Source of the DNA: Tellurirhabdus bombi
Lineage (GTDB): Bacteria; Bacteroidota; Bacteroidia; Cytophagales; Spirosomataceae
Assembly (NCBI RefSeq): GCF_021484805.1
Contig: NZ_CP090557.1
Location: 310,001-374,000 of the forward strand
Reading direction: 5' to 3'
DNA: 64,000 nt
Shown: positions 1 to 8,147 of the stretch, piece after piece
How positions within the stretch are numbered: the first letter of the stretch is position 1
Layout of the letters: each line of letters starts with the position of its first letter
Program-made: the position numbers and the translations under genes
The notes under the pieces: model-generated
Databases searched by the model: none
The model's input: only the letters and a program-made list of their open reading frames with translations
What the model was told of the DNA's origin: nothing

Positions 1-215
1 CAAAATAATTGGTTAAGTGCTGTTTTTATTAAACTTTAATATAATTAGTATATATTCAGGTATATTTTGAAGCTTTTACCCATTTACTCCTCCCTAAAAC
101 TAAAATCTTAACCAGAGAAACTAATCTATCTCTCTGTCATTTAACGTTTTAACAGCACTACCTCCCGGTGCACTCGCAGCTGATTATTGCTTATTAATCA
201 TTGTAACCGCCGCCT

Positions 216-1724
216 ATGAGAGGACTGCTACTATTAGTGCTATGCCCGGCTTTGGCTTTTGCCCAGCCGGTGATGGAAACTAAACCTACCAAAATTTTTA
301 CTGAAGTTGGTGGCTACTATGCTACCGACAGCCGCACTCCTTTCTGGATGCAGGCCAACCAGTTTGGCATTGTTCCCAAGGAAATTCCTCGTGCTTCTTT
401 GAGAGCGGGGATTCAGATGGACTCCTGGCATAATACACTCTCTGCTCGCCTAAAGAAAAAAAGGGTTATTGGTTGGGGATACGGCGTGGAAGCAGTTGCC
501 AATGCAGGTGCACAAACGATCACCTGGGTATTGCCCGAAGCGTATATAAAAGGGCGATTAGGCGCCTTTGAACTCATGGCTGGGCGCCGACGGGAGGTTT
601 CCGGGCTTGCCGATTCCACTTTAGGTATTGGCCCTTATTCCATCTCCAGCAATGCGTTGCCTGTTCCCAAAATCCAGCTTTCGTTGCCAGAATACACCGC
701 TATTCCCTTTACCAAAGGGGTGGTTGCTATCCGGGGCTCTTACGCGCATGGCTGGTTTGGCAATAGTGGCAACATCATTCAGAATTATTTTCTACACCAA
801 AAAACGCTGTATGGCCGCTTTGGTAAGCCAACCTGGCCGGTCAAATTCTATGCTGGATTTAACCATCAAGTCCAGTGGGGTGGCCGGACGAATGTTTTAC
901 CCGAACTATTGGCGCGAAACGGGCAACTTCCTTCTAGTTTTAAAGACTATGGCGACATCGTAACCGGTTCCAGTTTGGGCTACCGCTCAGTTGTTGATAC
1001 CACCCGAATTAGTCCATTTGATCGCGAACACCGGATTGGCAATCACCTGGGTACGATTGATGTAGGTTTAGAACTAACACTAGCCAAGCAGTACTCGGTT
1101 TTTCTGTACCGGCAAAGTATTTACGAAGATGGATCGCTATATTACCTAATCAACATTCAGGATGGCCTGCATGGCCTACGTTTGCACAATTTAAAACCTG
1201 CATCGACGGCATTCCGAATTCAGGACGTAGTAGTGGAATATTTAACAACCATGAGCCAGGGCGGCGAGGTTTTTGGTGATCTGGCGGACAATCGAGGTCG
1301 GGACAATTACTTCAACCACAGCCAGTACCAGAGTGGATGGGCTTATCAGGGCCAAACGCTGGGAACGCCATTTATACCGCCGGGAAACGACACGTACCCT
1401 AGTTTACCTCGCTATAACTTCACGAATAATAACCGGGTCAAAGTAGCTCATCTGGGCGTATCAGGCAGCTTCGGGCAAGGTAACACATTTGCTCTTCGTT
1501 GCTCTTACAGCCTGAATGCAGGAGTTTATGACAAACCGTTTCCGGATAACATCTGGCAGTTTTCAACCGCTCTGAAGCTGGGCGTGCCTATTTCGGCCCG
1601 CAACGGCTGGCTTGCCACAGCGACTATTGCTACGGATCAAGGCAAACTTTACGAAAATAGTACCGGAATGTACTTAGGCATCCGGAAAACCTGGGAATAT
1701 TATAAATACCGGATTAGAAATTAA
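216..1724 (+). CDS. Capsule assembly Wzi-family outer-membrane protein
   Basis: A 502-residue protein with a cleavable signal peptide (hydrophobic residues 3-16, cut after AFAQ). The mature part has the alternating aromatic/polar strands of an outer-membrane beta barrel and ends in a strand-like segment. The N-terminal pattern (GGYYATDSRTPFWMQANQFG) is typical of Bacteroidota proteins annotated as capsule assembly Wzi family. In Escherichia coli, Wzi is a surface lectin that anchors capsular polysaccharide; the role here is inferred from family only. It stands alone with a strong terminator after it and no capsule cluster in view. The upstream 215 bases are AT-rich; I could not assign a full promoter. 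Confidence 0.75.
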   Translation: MRGLLLLVLCPALAFAQPVMETKPTKIFTEVGGYYATDSRTPFWMQANQFGIVPKEIPRASLRAGIQMDSWHNTLSARLKKKRVIGWGYGVEAVANAGAQTITWVLPEAYIKGRLGAFELMAGRRREVSGLADSTLGIGPYSISSNALPVPKIQLSLPEYTAIPFTKGVVAIRGSYAHGWFGNSGNIIQNYFLHQKTLYGRFGKPTWPVKFYAGFNHQVQWGGRTNVLPELLARNGQLPSSFKDYGDIVTGSSLGYRSVVDTTRISPFDREHRIGNHLGTIDVGLELTLAKQYSVFLYRQSIYEDGSLYYLINIQDGLHGLRLHNLKPASTAFRIQDVVVEYLTTMSQGGEVFGDLADNRGRDNYFNHSQYQSGWAYQGQTLGTPFIPPGNDTYPSLPRYNFTNNNRVKVAHLGVSGSFGQGNTFALRCSYSLNAGVYDKPFPDNIWQFSTALKLGVPISARNGWLATATIATDQGKLYENSTGMYLGIRKTWEYYKYRIRN

Positions 1725-1729
1725 CAATA

Positions 1730-1776
1730 AAAAAGGCGTGTCAAATTGCAAAATACACAATTTGACACGCCTTTTT
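1730..1776. terminator. Bidirectional terminator between convergent genes
   Basis: Perfect 19-bp inverted repeat (arms 1730-1748 and 1758-1776) with an A-run on one side and a T-run on the other. It lies between the Wzi-like gene and the reverse-strand gene that follows, so it can end both transcripts. Confidence 0.85.
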
Positions 1777-1790
1777 GACTATTTATTGGA

Positions 1791-2195
1791 TCAGTCTTCC
1801 GGGAAGGGAATAAAAATAAACCCAGCAAAGTCATTCTCAACCACGAACAAGCAACAATACTCGTCCGGGTTTTTGTAATTCTCTTTAAACAAGTCAATGG
1901 ATTCGCCTCCAATCAACTGCCGCTGAATGAATTCGTCCAGAAGCGAGGCGCGATAATCCCATTCATTGGCCAGCTCTTTTTTCCCAATCAATAACTGGCC
2001 TAATTCAACGGCGTGGCGAGCGGCCACAAAAACTGGATGCTCAGAAAAACCCCGCTTACGGATCTGATACGATGCCTCGCGGAGCTGATCAGCAACCTTC
2101 ACAAAATCGGTTGACACCTGACTCATCAACTTCCGGTTTATGTCCGGCGAATTGGCATCGTCAAGGAGGGTATTTTCGTTACTATGGTGAATCAT
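1791..2195 (-). CDS. Conserved hypothetical protein, 134 residues
   Basis: I do not recognise a family. It is a soluble, mostly helical protein with no signal peptide or membrane segment; a central part (about 25-95) looks helical and the C-terminus turns hydrophobic and aromatic (CCLFVVENDFAGFIF). It starts 5 bases after the ald stop codon on the same strand, so it is almost certainly cotranscribed with ald and tsaE as the last gene of that operon. Function unknown. Confidence 0.6.
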   Translation of the reverse strand: MIHHSNENTLLDDANSPDINRKLMSQVSTDFVKVADQLREASYQIRKRGFSEHPVFVAARHAVELGQLLIGKKELANEWDYRASLLDEFIQRQLIGGESIDLFKENYKNPDEYCCLFVVENDFAGFIFIPFPED

Positions 2196-2200
2196 TGATT

Positions 2201-3415
2201 TTAAATTCTGGCGGCTAATAATAGGCTTAAATCTTTGTAACGCATGCCAAATTTCTTGGCAATGTACATGTTCGTCAATAAGCCTTTATGACTATAAACA
2301 CCTTTCATAAACCAACGGTTCGCATACATCATTTCTTCAATGCCGCCAATCGTTCCGGTCTGTAGCAAAAAGGGTAAAAAGATGTTACTCAGCGCTAAAC
2401 TGGCCGTGTGTGCAACCCGGGACGGAATGTTAGGAACGCAGTAATGAATCACGTCGTGCTTCTTAAAGACGGGTTCTTTTAGCGTCGTCATCTGCGAGGT
2501 TTCAAAATTTCCGCCCTGGTCAATCGATACATCAATCAGCACTGAATCAGGCTTCATTTTCATCACCATATCCTCCGTCACCACAATCGGGCTAACACCA
2601 TCTTCGGCACGCATGGCTCCAATCACCACGTCAGCGCGCTGGACGGCTTCGGTTAAAGTATCCGATTCGATAATAGACGTGTAGACGTGCTGCCCAATGG
2701 CGTACTTGAGCCGCTGAAGTTTGTAGATGTATTTATCAAATATCTTGATTTCGGCTCCGAGTCCTAAACCCGTTCGGGCAGCGTATTCAGCGACCGTACC
2801 GGCCCCCAGAATCACCACTTTTGTTGGAGGTACGCCCGTAATACCGCCTAAAATAAGTCCTCGACCGTTGTTGGCACTGCTAAGGTATTCGGCGGCTACC
2901 AACATGACCGTATTCCCAGCAATCTCACTCATCGCCCGAATAACGGGCATACCACCCACCCGATCCTGGATGTATTCGTAGCCAAGAGCAGTTATTTTTT
3001 TCTGGTTTAGCTTTTCGAAATAAGCCCGGTCATGATTGGGCAAATTTACTGCCGAAATCAGCGTGCTTCCCGGCTTAATGTGATCCAGTTCCTGCTCCAC
3101 CAGGGGCTCTACCTTCAGAATCAGATTTGCTTCGTAGACTTCTTTGGACGACTGGACAATTTGCGCCCCGGCTTCGGAGTAATCGCGGTCGAGCAGTTTA
3201 GCCCCCGCTCCCGCTCCTGTCTCCACCAGCACTTCGTGGCCATTTCGGATTAGGATAGCCACTGCTTCGGGGGTTAATGCAATGCGCTTTTCCTGCAAAG
3301 AAACTTCTTTCGGTAAACCAATTAACAAGCTACTTGCCTGTTTCTTGTCTTTCACAGGTGCTTCTTGCGGGTACAGGGCCGTTTGTTTGGCCAATGCGTC
3401 AAATCCGGTAACCAT
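2201..3415 (-). CDS. ald: Alanine dehydrogenase (AlaDh/PNT family)
   Basis: A 404-residue NAD-dependent alanine dehydrogenase-like protein, catalysing reversible deamination of L-alanine to pyruvate and ammonia. The N-terminal AlaDh/PNT domain contains GLPKEVSLQEKRIALTP (about 33-49) with the substrate-site Arg, and ILKVEP with a Lys at about 101. The Rossmann NAD domain has GAGTVAEYAART at about 204-215 followed by an acidic residue at about 227. The loop that carries a catalytic His in classical enzymes (YLHLA type) reads SAVNLPNHD here, so this is the longer, diverged Bacteroidota form. It lies 51 bases downstream of tsaE in the same direction. Confidence 0.82.
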   Translation of the reverse strand: MVTGFDALAKQTALYPQEAPVKDKKQASSLLIGLPKEVSLQEKRIALTPEAVAILIRNGHEVLVETGAGAGAKLLDRDYSEAGAQIVQSSKEVYEANLILKVEPLVEQELDHIKPGSTLISAVNLPNHDRAYFEKLNQKKITALGYEYIQDRVGGMPVIRAMSEIAGNTVMLVAAEYLSSANNGRGLILGGITGVPPTKVVILGAGTVAEYAARTGLGLGAEIKIFDKYIYKLQRLKYAIGQHVYTSIIESDTLTEAVQRADVVIGAMRAEDGVSPIVVTEDMVMKMKPDSVLIDVSIDQGGNFETSQMTTLKEPVFKKHDVIHYCVPNIPSRVAHTASLALSNIFLPFLLQTGTIGGIEEMMYANRWFMKGVYSHKGLLTNMYIAKKFGMRYKDLSLLLAARI

Positions 3416-3466
3416 ACAGGCTATTTGAAAAGTAAGAGCTAAGGTTTCGCCCGCTTAACTCTTCAC

Positions 3467-3877
3467 TTAAAGTGTTTCTATGATTCGATTTTGTTCTTCG
3501 ACACGTAAGTGGATTGTCCAGGCATCACTCGGTAACAAGCCAGCAATGCGTTCGGGCCATTCGACAAAGCAAGTCGCTCCTGAATCGAAGTATTCTTCAA
3601 TTCCAATATCGAACGCCTCCATTTCGTTTCGAAGTCGGTAACAGTCAAAATGATAGATGGGTTTTCCATCATTTGTAACATACTCATTAACAATTGAAAA
3701 GGTTGGACTCTGCACGACGTTCACTACCCCCATCTGCCGGCACAAAGCTTTGATGAGCGTTGTTTTCCCCGCCCCCATTTCCCCCTCAAACAACCATACC
3801 TGATGGTTCTGCCCTAGCTGAAGCAACTGTTCCGCCGCCGCATCCAGTTCACTGAGGTGCTGAACAATTAACTGCAT
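3467..3877 (-). CDS. tsaE: tRNA threonylcarbamoyladenosine biosynthesis ATPase TsaE
   Basis: P-loop ATPase of the TsaB-TsaD-TsaE complex that installs t6A37 on ANN-decoding tRNAs. Walker A reads GEMGAGKTT (about residues 32-40 from this start), followed by SPTFSIVNEY and the family motif IYHFDCYRL; FVEWPERI lies near the C-terminus. I chose the internal Met at 3877 (136 residues, usual family size) over an upstream Met at 3925 because an exact TAnnTTTG hexamer (TATCTTTG, 3902-3909 on this strand) sits between them and would place transcription start downstream of the longer start. tsaD is about 13 kb away in this window. Confidence 0.9.
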   Translation of the reverse strand: MQLIVQHLSELDAAAEQLLQLGQNHQVWLFEGEMGAGKTTLIKALCRQMGVVNVVQSPTFSIVNEYVTNDGKPIYHFDCYRLRNEMEAFDIGIEEYFDSGATCFVEWPERIAGLLPSDAWTIHLRVEEQNRIIETL

Positions 3878-3961
3878 ATCGTCTGGCTTGTTTTCAAGGC
3901 GCAAAGATAGCGTTTTCTGTAGCAAACTTTAACGCGCTTTTACCAACCCAAAAAAGGACAC

Positions 3962-5269
3962 TTATACCTTCCATTCTTTTTTGAGAGGGCGGCTAAGCCA
4001 TTTGTTTGCTTCATCGTCGTCCACGAATTTCTCTTTCTTCGGATCCCAGCGTAAGGGCCTCTTTAGTTCATACGCAATGTTACCAATGTTACACACCGTA
4101 GCCGTGCGGTGGCCTACTTCTACGTCACAGACGGGTGGTTTTCGCGAACGCATCGCATTCAGAAAATCAACGTAGTGGTTTTCACTGTGATAGATCTTCC
4201 GGTCACTTTCGGCAATGACTTTATCTTTCAGGCTGGCCGGCGTCGTTATCAAGCTTCCCCGTCCTACTTTTACTTCTCCTTCTGTGCCAATAAAATGGCA
4301 GAACTGGCCCCCCTGAACGGGTTCGTGGATCATCTTCACGCCATTGGCATAGGTATATACCAGGCCTTTGCCGCTGTTGTCGCTGGGCGGCGTCAAGGAC
4401 ACAGGTCCCGACTTATCCATATCTAGCCCCCACTGGGCAATGTCGAACATGTGTGCCCCCCAATCGGTCATGCCACCGCCCCCAAACTCTTTAATATTGC
4501 GCCAGCGTGCCCAATAGTCGGCTCCTAAGGGGGGAGCGAGCTGGCTGTTATAAGGCCGATCAACTGGATTAGGGCCTAACCACATATCCCAATGCAGGCC
4601 GTTCGGTAAAGTTTCTGCGGTTAAATTCCAGGCTTCCGGTGGGCCACCCACATTAACTTTCACCGTTTTTACTTCGCCAATTGCTCCGCTTCGTACCAAC
4701 TCGACTGCCTGACGAAATTCCTTCCACGACCGCTGCATACTACCGGTCTGAAAAACACGCTTGTACTTGCGGGTTGCTTTTACCATCGCCCGCCCTTCCG
4801 CAACCGTGAGCGAAAGGGGCTTTTCGCAATAAATATCTTTTCCGGCCTCTGCTGCCCGCACAGCAATGGCCGCGTGCCAATGATCCGGCGCCACAATGAC
4901 CACACCATCAACGTCAGAACGGTCTAACACAGCCCGGAAATCATCGTATGGTTTGCAGTTTTCAGCGGTGTTGTTGGTGCCGGCGGCAGGCGTTACGCCC
5001 GCTGCGGCCTTGACGTCAGTAATAAATTTCACCATCTTCGTGCGGTCAACGTCGCAGGCGACCGGAATACGGACTTGCCCTGTTTGCTGAAAATTGCGCC
5101 GCAATCCGCCGGACTGCCTACCTAAACCGATAAAGCCTAAACTGATTTGATCGCTAGGAGCCAGATAGCCCGGCCCTCCCAGAACATAGCGGGGAACAAT
5201 GAAGAAGGAAGCTAACGCAGTAGAACTCTTGAGAAATTGTCTTCGGGATTGGGAATGGTCAGTCTGCAT
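3962..5269 (-). CDS. Tat-exported Gfo/Idh/MocA family oxidoreductase
   Basis: A 435-residue NAD(P)-binding oxidoreductase. The N-terminus carries a twin-arginine signal (SRRQFLKSS, residues 8-16) and a hydrophobic stretch, so it is exported folded, as is common for secreted Gfo/Idh/MocA enzymes of Bacteroidota. The Rossmann motif is GFIGLGRQSGG (about 46-56); DHWHAAIAVRAAEAGKDIYCEKPLSL carries the characteristic EKP Lys. WDMWLGPNPVDRPY and GGGGMTDWGAHMFDIAQWGL belong to the C-terminal domain. The substrate is probably a sugar or sugar-derived compound. It is divergent from a second, cytoplasmic member of the family. Confidence 0.85.
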   Translation of the reverse strand: MQTDHSQSRRQFLKSSTALASFFIVPRYVLGGPGYLAPSDQISLGFIGLGRQSGGLRRNFQQTGQVRIPVACDVDRTKMVKFITDVKAAAGVTPAAGTNNTAENCKPYDDFRAVLDRSDVDGVVIVAPDHWHAAIAVRAAEAGKDIYCEKPLSLTVAEGRAMVKATRKYKRVFQTGSMQRSWKEFRQAVELVRSGAIGEVKTVKVNVGGPPEAWNLTAETLPNGLHWDMWLGPNPVDRPYNSQLAPPLGADYWARWRNIKEFGGGGMTDWGAHMFDIAQWGLDMDKSGPVSLTPPSDNSGKGLVYTYANGVKMIHEPVQGGQFCHFIGTEGEVKVGRGSLITTPASLKDKVIAESDRKIYHSENHYVDFLNAMRSRKPPVCDVEVGHRTATVCNIGNIAYELKRPLRWDPKKEKFVDDDEANKWLSRPLKKEWKV

Positions 5270-5316
5270 TTTTCAAAAGGTAAAAGTTAAAGTCGTACAA
5301 GTTACTATAAATCCGC

Positions 5317-6348
5317 ATGGCACAAACAATTAAGGTCGGGTTGATTGGTTTTGGATTATCAGGGCGCTACTTCCACGCTCCGTTTCTAAGCACCAACCCT
5401 AATTTTACCCTCGTTAAGGTAGTTGAACGGACCCGGAACGAAGCCCAGCTTTTTGATCCATCCATCATTACAGTGCGCAGTCACGAAGAGCTTTTTAGTG
5501 ATCCTGAGATTGACTTGGTGATTGTCGGCTCACCCAATGACACGCACTTTTCCTACGCCAAAGCGGCGCTGGAGGCGGGGAAACACGTTCTGATCGAAAA
5601 GCCCTTTGCCAACACCAGTGAAGAAGCCCGCCAGCTCCTTGATTTGGCTAAAGAAAAAGGTTTAGTCGCTATTCCCTACCAAAACCGCCGCTACGACGCT
5701 GACTTTCTGACCATTGAGCATATTCTGGCCGAGCAAACTTTGGGAGATGTTGTGGAATACGAAGCCCACTTCGACCGTTATCGTCCCGAAATCCTGAATA
5801 GCTGGAAAGAAAAAGATCCCGATGGCGGCGGCAACCTCCTTAACCTGGGCCCTCACCTGATTGATCAGGCGGTGGCGCTTTTCGGGATTCCTGAAGCTGT
5901 TTTTGGCGATGTCCGGGTAATTCGGCAGGGCGGTATCCTCGATGACTACTTCGACATTAAATTATTTTACGCCGATAAACGGGTCATTTTGAAATCGTCC
6001 ATGCTGGCACCCGATAACAGCTTGCGGTATATCATCCACGGAACGAAAGGCTCATTTATCAAGCACGGTCTGGATATTCAGGAAGAAACCCAACGGAAAA
6101 ATATCTTACCCAACACACCCGACTGGGGAATTGAACCCGAAAGTCAGTATGGTACGCTGACGACCGCCGACGGCCAGCAGACCATCACGAGTCAGGCGGG
6201 TAATTATCACCGTTTTTACGACAATTTGGCAAAAGCTATTCGGGGCGAACAAGCCCAGGAAGTTCAACCCGAACAGGCCATTGCGGTTATTCGAATTATG
6301 GAATTGGCGCTAGAAAGTACCCAGAGCGGAAAAATTTGCTCTTTTTAA
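5317..6348 (+). CDS. Cytoplasmic Gfo/Idh/MocA family oxidoreductase
   Basis: A 343-residue NAD(P)-dependent oxidoreductase without signal peptide. The Rossmann motif is LIGFGLSGRYFH (about 9-20), the central motif GKHVLIEKPFA carries the conserved Lys, and GGGNLLNLGPHLIDQAV provides the active-site His region. The overall pattern, including an HAPFL segment after the glycine loop, resembles the YdgJ/IolW-type branch that includes scyllo-inositol 2-dehydrogenases, but the substrate cannot be fixed from sequence. It is divergently arranged with the Tat-exported paralogue with only 47 bases between the starts, so the two likely share a control region. Confidence 0.82.
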   Translation: MAQTIKVGLIGFGLSGRYFHAPFLSTNPNFTLVKVVERTRNEAQLFDPSIITVRSHEELFSDPEIDLVIVGSPNDTHFSYAKAALEAGKHVLIEKPFANTSEEARQLLDLAKEKGLVAIPYQNRRYDADFLTIEHILAEQTLGDVVEYEAHFDRYRPEILNSWKEKDPDGGGNLLNLGPHLIDQAVALFGIPEAVFGDVRVIRQGGILDDYFDIKLFYADKRVILKSSMLAPDNSLRYIIHGTKGSFIKHGLDIQEETQRKNILPNTPDWGIEPESQYGTLTTADGQQTITSQAGNYHRFYDNLAKAIRGEQAQEVQPEQAIAVIRIMELALESTQSGKICSF

Positions 6349-6354
6349 TCCTCA

Positions 6355-6394
6355 AAAGCCAGAACAGTCGGTCTATGCCGACTGTTCTGGCTTT
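6355..6394. terminator. Bidirectional terminator
   Basis: Perfect 17-bp inverted repeat (6355-6371 and 6378-6394) with a 6-base loop, starting in A-rich and ending in T-rich sequence. It separates the convergent oxidoreductase gene and the susD-like gene. Confidence 0.85.
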
Positions 6395-6411
6395 CTAGCT
6401 GGCTCTATTTC

Positions 6412-8118
6412 TTAGTAGCCGGGGTTTTGCTTCAAGGTTTCTTTACCATCCAGTTTACTGTTCAGAATTTCCTGCAATGGAATCGGGTAATATTCGTGCT
6501 TGCCTTTGATGAAGGAAGCCCCTTTAAAATAAGTCCGCATCACCGATTCTTTCTGCATGTATGCATTCAAGGTTTCGGCGGCGATTCCCCAGCGAACCAG
6601 GTCAAAATAGCGGTGTCCTTCCAACGCAAATTCCAGACGATGTTCAAATTGCACGGCTTTACGGGCCGCCACTTTGTCCGACCAAGGCTGCGTATACAAA
6701 CCAATCACGTAATTAGCGGCCGGTTGTCCAGCATCGGTTTTTACAAAACCATCTGGATTGGATGCGCGTTTCCGAATGACGTTGACGTATTCCCGCGCTT
6801 TTTCCGGACTTCCGGCTTCAACTTCAGCTTCTGCCAGCCACAGGTAAATGTGCGACAGCTTAATCATCCGGAAGTTATTGGCGTTAAGACGGTTGTTGCT
6901 CGCAAAGGTATTGGTTCCAACGTCAGACTTGTAGAAAAGGTGCTTTTTAGCCACGTATGGCCCACCATTTCCTTGATCGCGCACCCAGGATTTACCCGGC
7001 ATAGCTCCCCAATCCAGGAAAGGAATTCCCCGACGGCCTACCGTCCAGTCCAGGCGCGGGTCCAGTGCTCCTGTATAAGGCGTAAATGCCTGCGTTGATT
7101 CAAGCCCCTGATCGCTGGTGATATCCGAATTATTGAACGTATCCACCAAAGGCAGCCCCGTTGCATCGGTTTTGAAGGCATTCACCAGGTTCTGTGACGG
7201 CTGGAAAAATCCGCAGCAAGTCGTTGGGCCACCGTATGGATAATTGAGCACATCGCCATTATTCCCATTTTCGCCCGTTCCGTCGTTGACCGAAAACTGC
7301 ACCTCAAAAATCGACTCAGTATTGTTGTTGGTGACCGTACGGAAATTGTCGTGGTACTTGTCCATCAACTTATACTGACCGCTGGCAATAATAGATTCCA
7401 GCAGGGGTTTAGCATCCGTCCACTTTTTCTGAAAAACATAGGCTTTCGCCAACATCGCCGTGGCCGCCCATTTGGTTGCTCGTCCTACCTGCGACTGTTT
7501 GGCTGGCAAATTTTCAGCAGCGAACTTTAGATCGGCCTCAATATTGCTCCAGATGTCTTTATCATTAGGTACTTTCGTGCTATTTAGATCCGTTGGATTA
7601 TAGGTTTTATCATCAATATACGGAGCCATGTTCCACATTTTTTTGGCTTCGAAGTGATAATATGCCCGCAGAAAACGGGCCTGCGCCTGCACCTGGGTTT
7701 TATCGGTAGCCGACATATCCGTGGCTTTTTCAACGGCCTGTAATACGTCGTTGGAGCGCGCTACCCCATCATAAACGGAGCGCCATTTACCCCGGAAATA
7801 ACCGTTGTCGGGCTGGATACTTTTGTATTCAATGTAGGAAATATCCGGCTGGTCACCCGTAGTTGATCCTTTGTAAGCATCATCCGCTGAGACGCTCCCA
7901 AAAACCCAGTTGCTAACTCCCGAATGGTAGCTCGTGCCGCCCGAACCCCAACCGTCTAGCAGGGAATAGGCTCCAACCAGCAGATAATTGACTCCGGTAC
8001 TGTTGTAAAAATTTTGCGCACCCAGCACCGCCTTGGGCTGCACGTCCAGAAAACTATCTTTACACGCTGTTAATGAACCAATTGTCAGGGCAACAGCTAA
8101 TAACGTATGTTTTTTCAT
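6412..8118 (-). CDS. RagB/SusD family nutrient-uptake lipoprotein
   Basis: A 568-residue outer-membrane lipoprotein that acts as the substrate-capturing lid of a SusCD transporter. The N-terminus is a lipoprotein signal with lipobox LTAC (Cys19), followed by the typical SusD opening DSFLDVQPK. The TPR-like helical region holds ARFLRAYYHFEAKKMW and the C-terminal end has FEHRLEFALEGHRYFDLVRWG and YYPIPLQEI, both hallmarks of the family. It follows the SusC gene by 29 bases on the same strand. The transported glycan or peptide is not identifiable; no hydrolase or anti-sigma gene is adjacent. Confidence 0.93.
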   Translation of the reverse strand: MKKHTLLAVALTIGSLTACKDSFLDVQPKAVLGAQNFYNSTGVNYLLVGAYSLLDGWGSGGTSYHSGVSNWVFGSVSADDAYKGSTTGDQPDISYIEYKSIQPDNGYFRGKWRSVYDGVARSNDVLQAVEKATDMSATDKTQVQAQARFLRAYYHFEAKKMWNMAPYIDDKTYNPTDLNSTKVPNDKDIWSNIEADLKFAAENLPAKQSQVGRATKWAATAMLAKAYVFQKKWTDAKPLLESIIASGQYKLMDKYHDNFRTVTNNNTESIFEVQFSVNDGTGENGNNGDVLNYPYGGPTTCCGFFQPSQNLVNAFKTDATGLPLVDTFNNSDITSDQGLESTQAFTPYTGALDPRLDWTVGRRGIPFLDWGAMPGKSWVRDQGNGGPYVAKKHLFYKSDVGTNTFASNNRLNANNFRMIKLSHIYLWLAEAEVEAGSPEKAREYVNVIRKRASNPDGFVKTDAGQPAANYVIGLYTQPWSDKVAARKAVQFEHRLEFALEGHRYFDLVRWGIAAETLNAYMQKESVMRTYFKGASFIKGKHEYYPIPLQEILNSKLDGKETLKQNPGY

Positions 8119-8147
8119 GATGACTCGTCAAAAGTTAAGCGGGTTAA

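Noticed and set aside
6427-7098. 223-codon ORF antisense to the susD-like gene
   Set aside because: Long only because of the codon pattern of the real gene; no protein family features and the susD protein is unambiguous.
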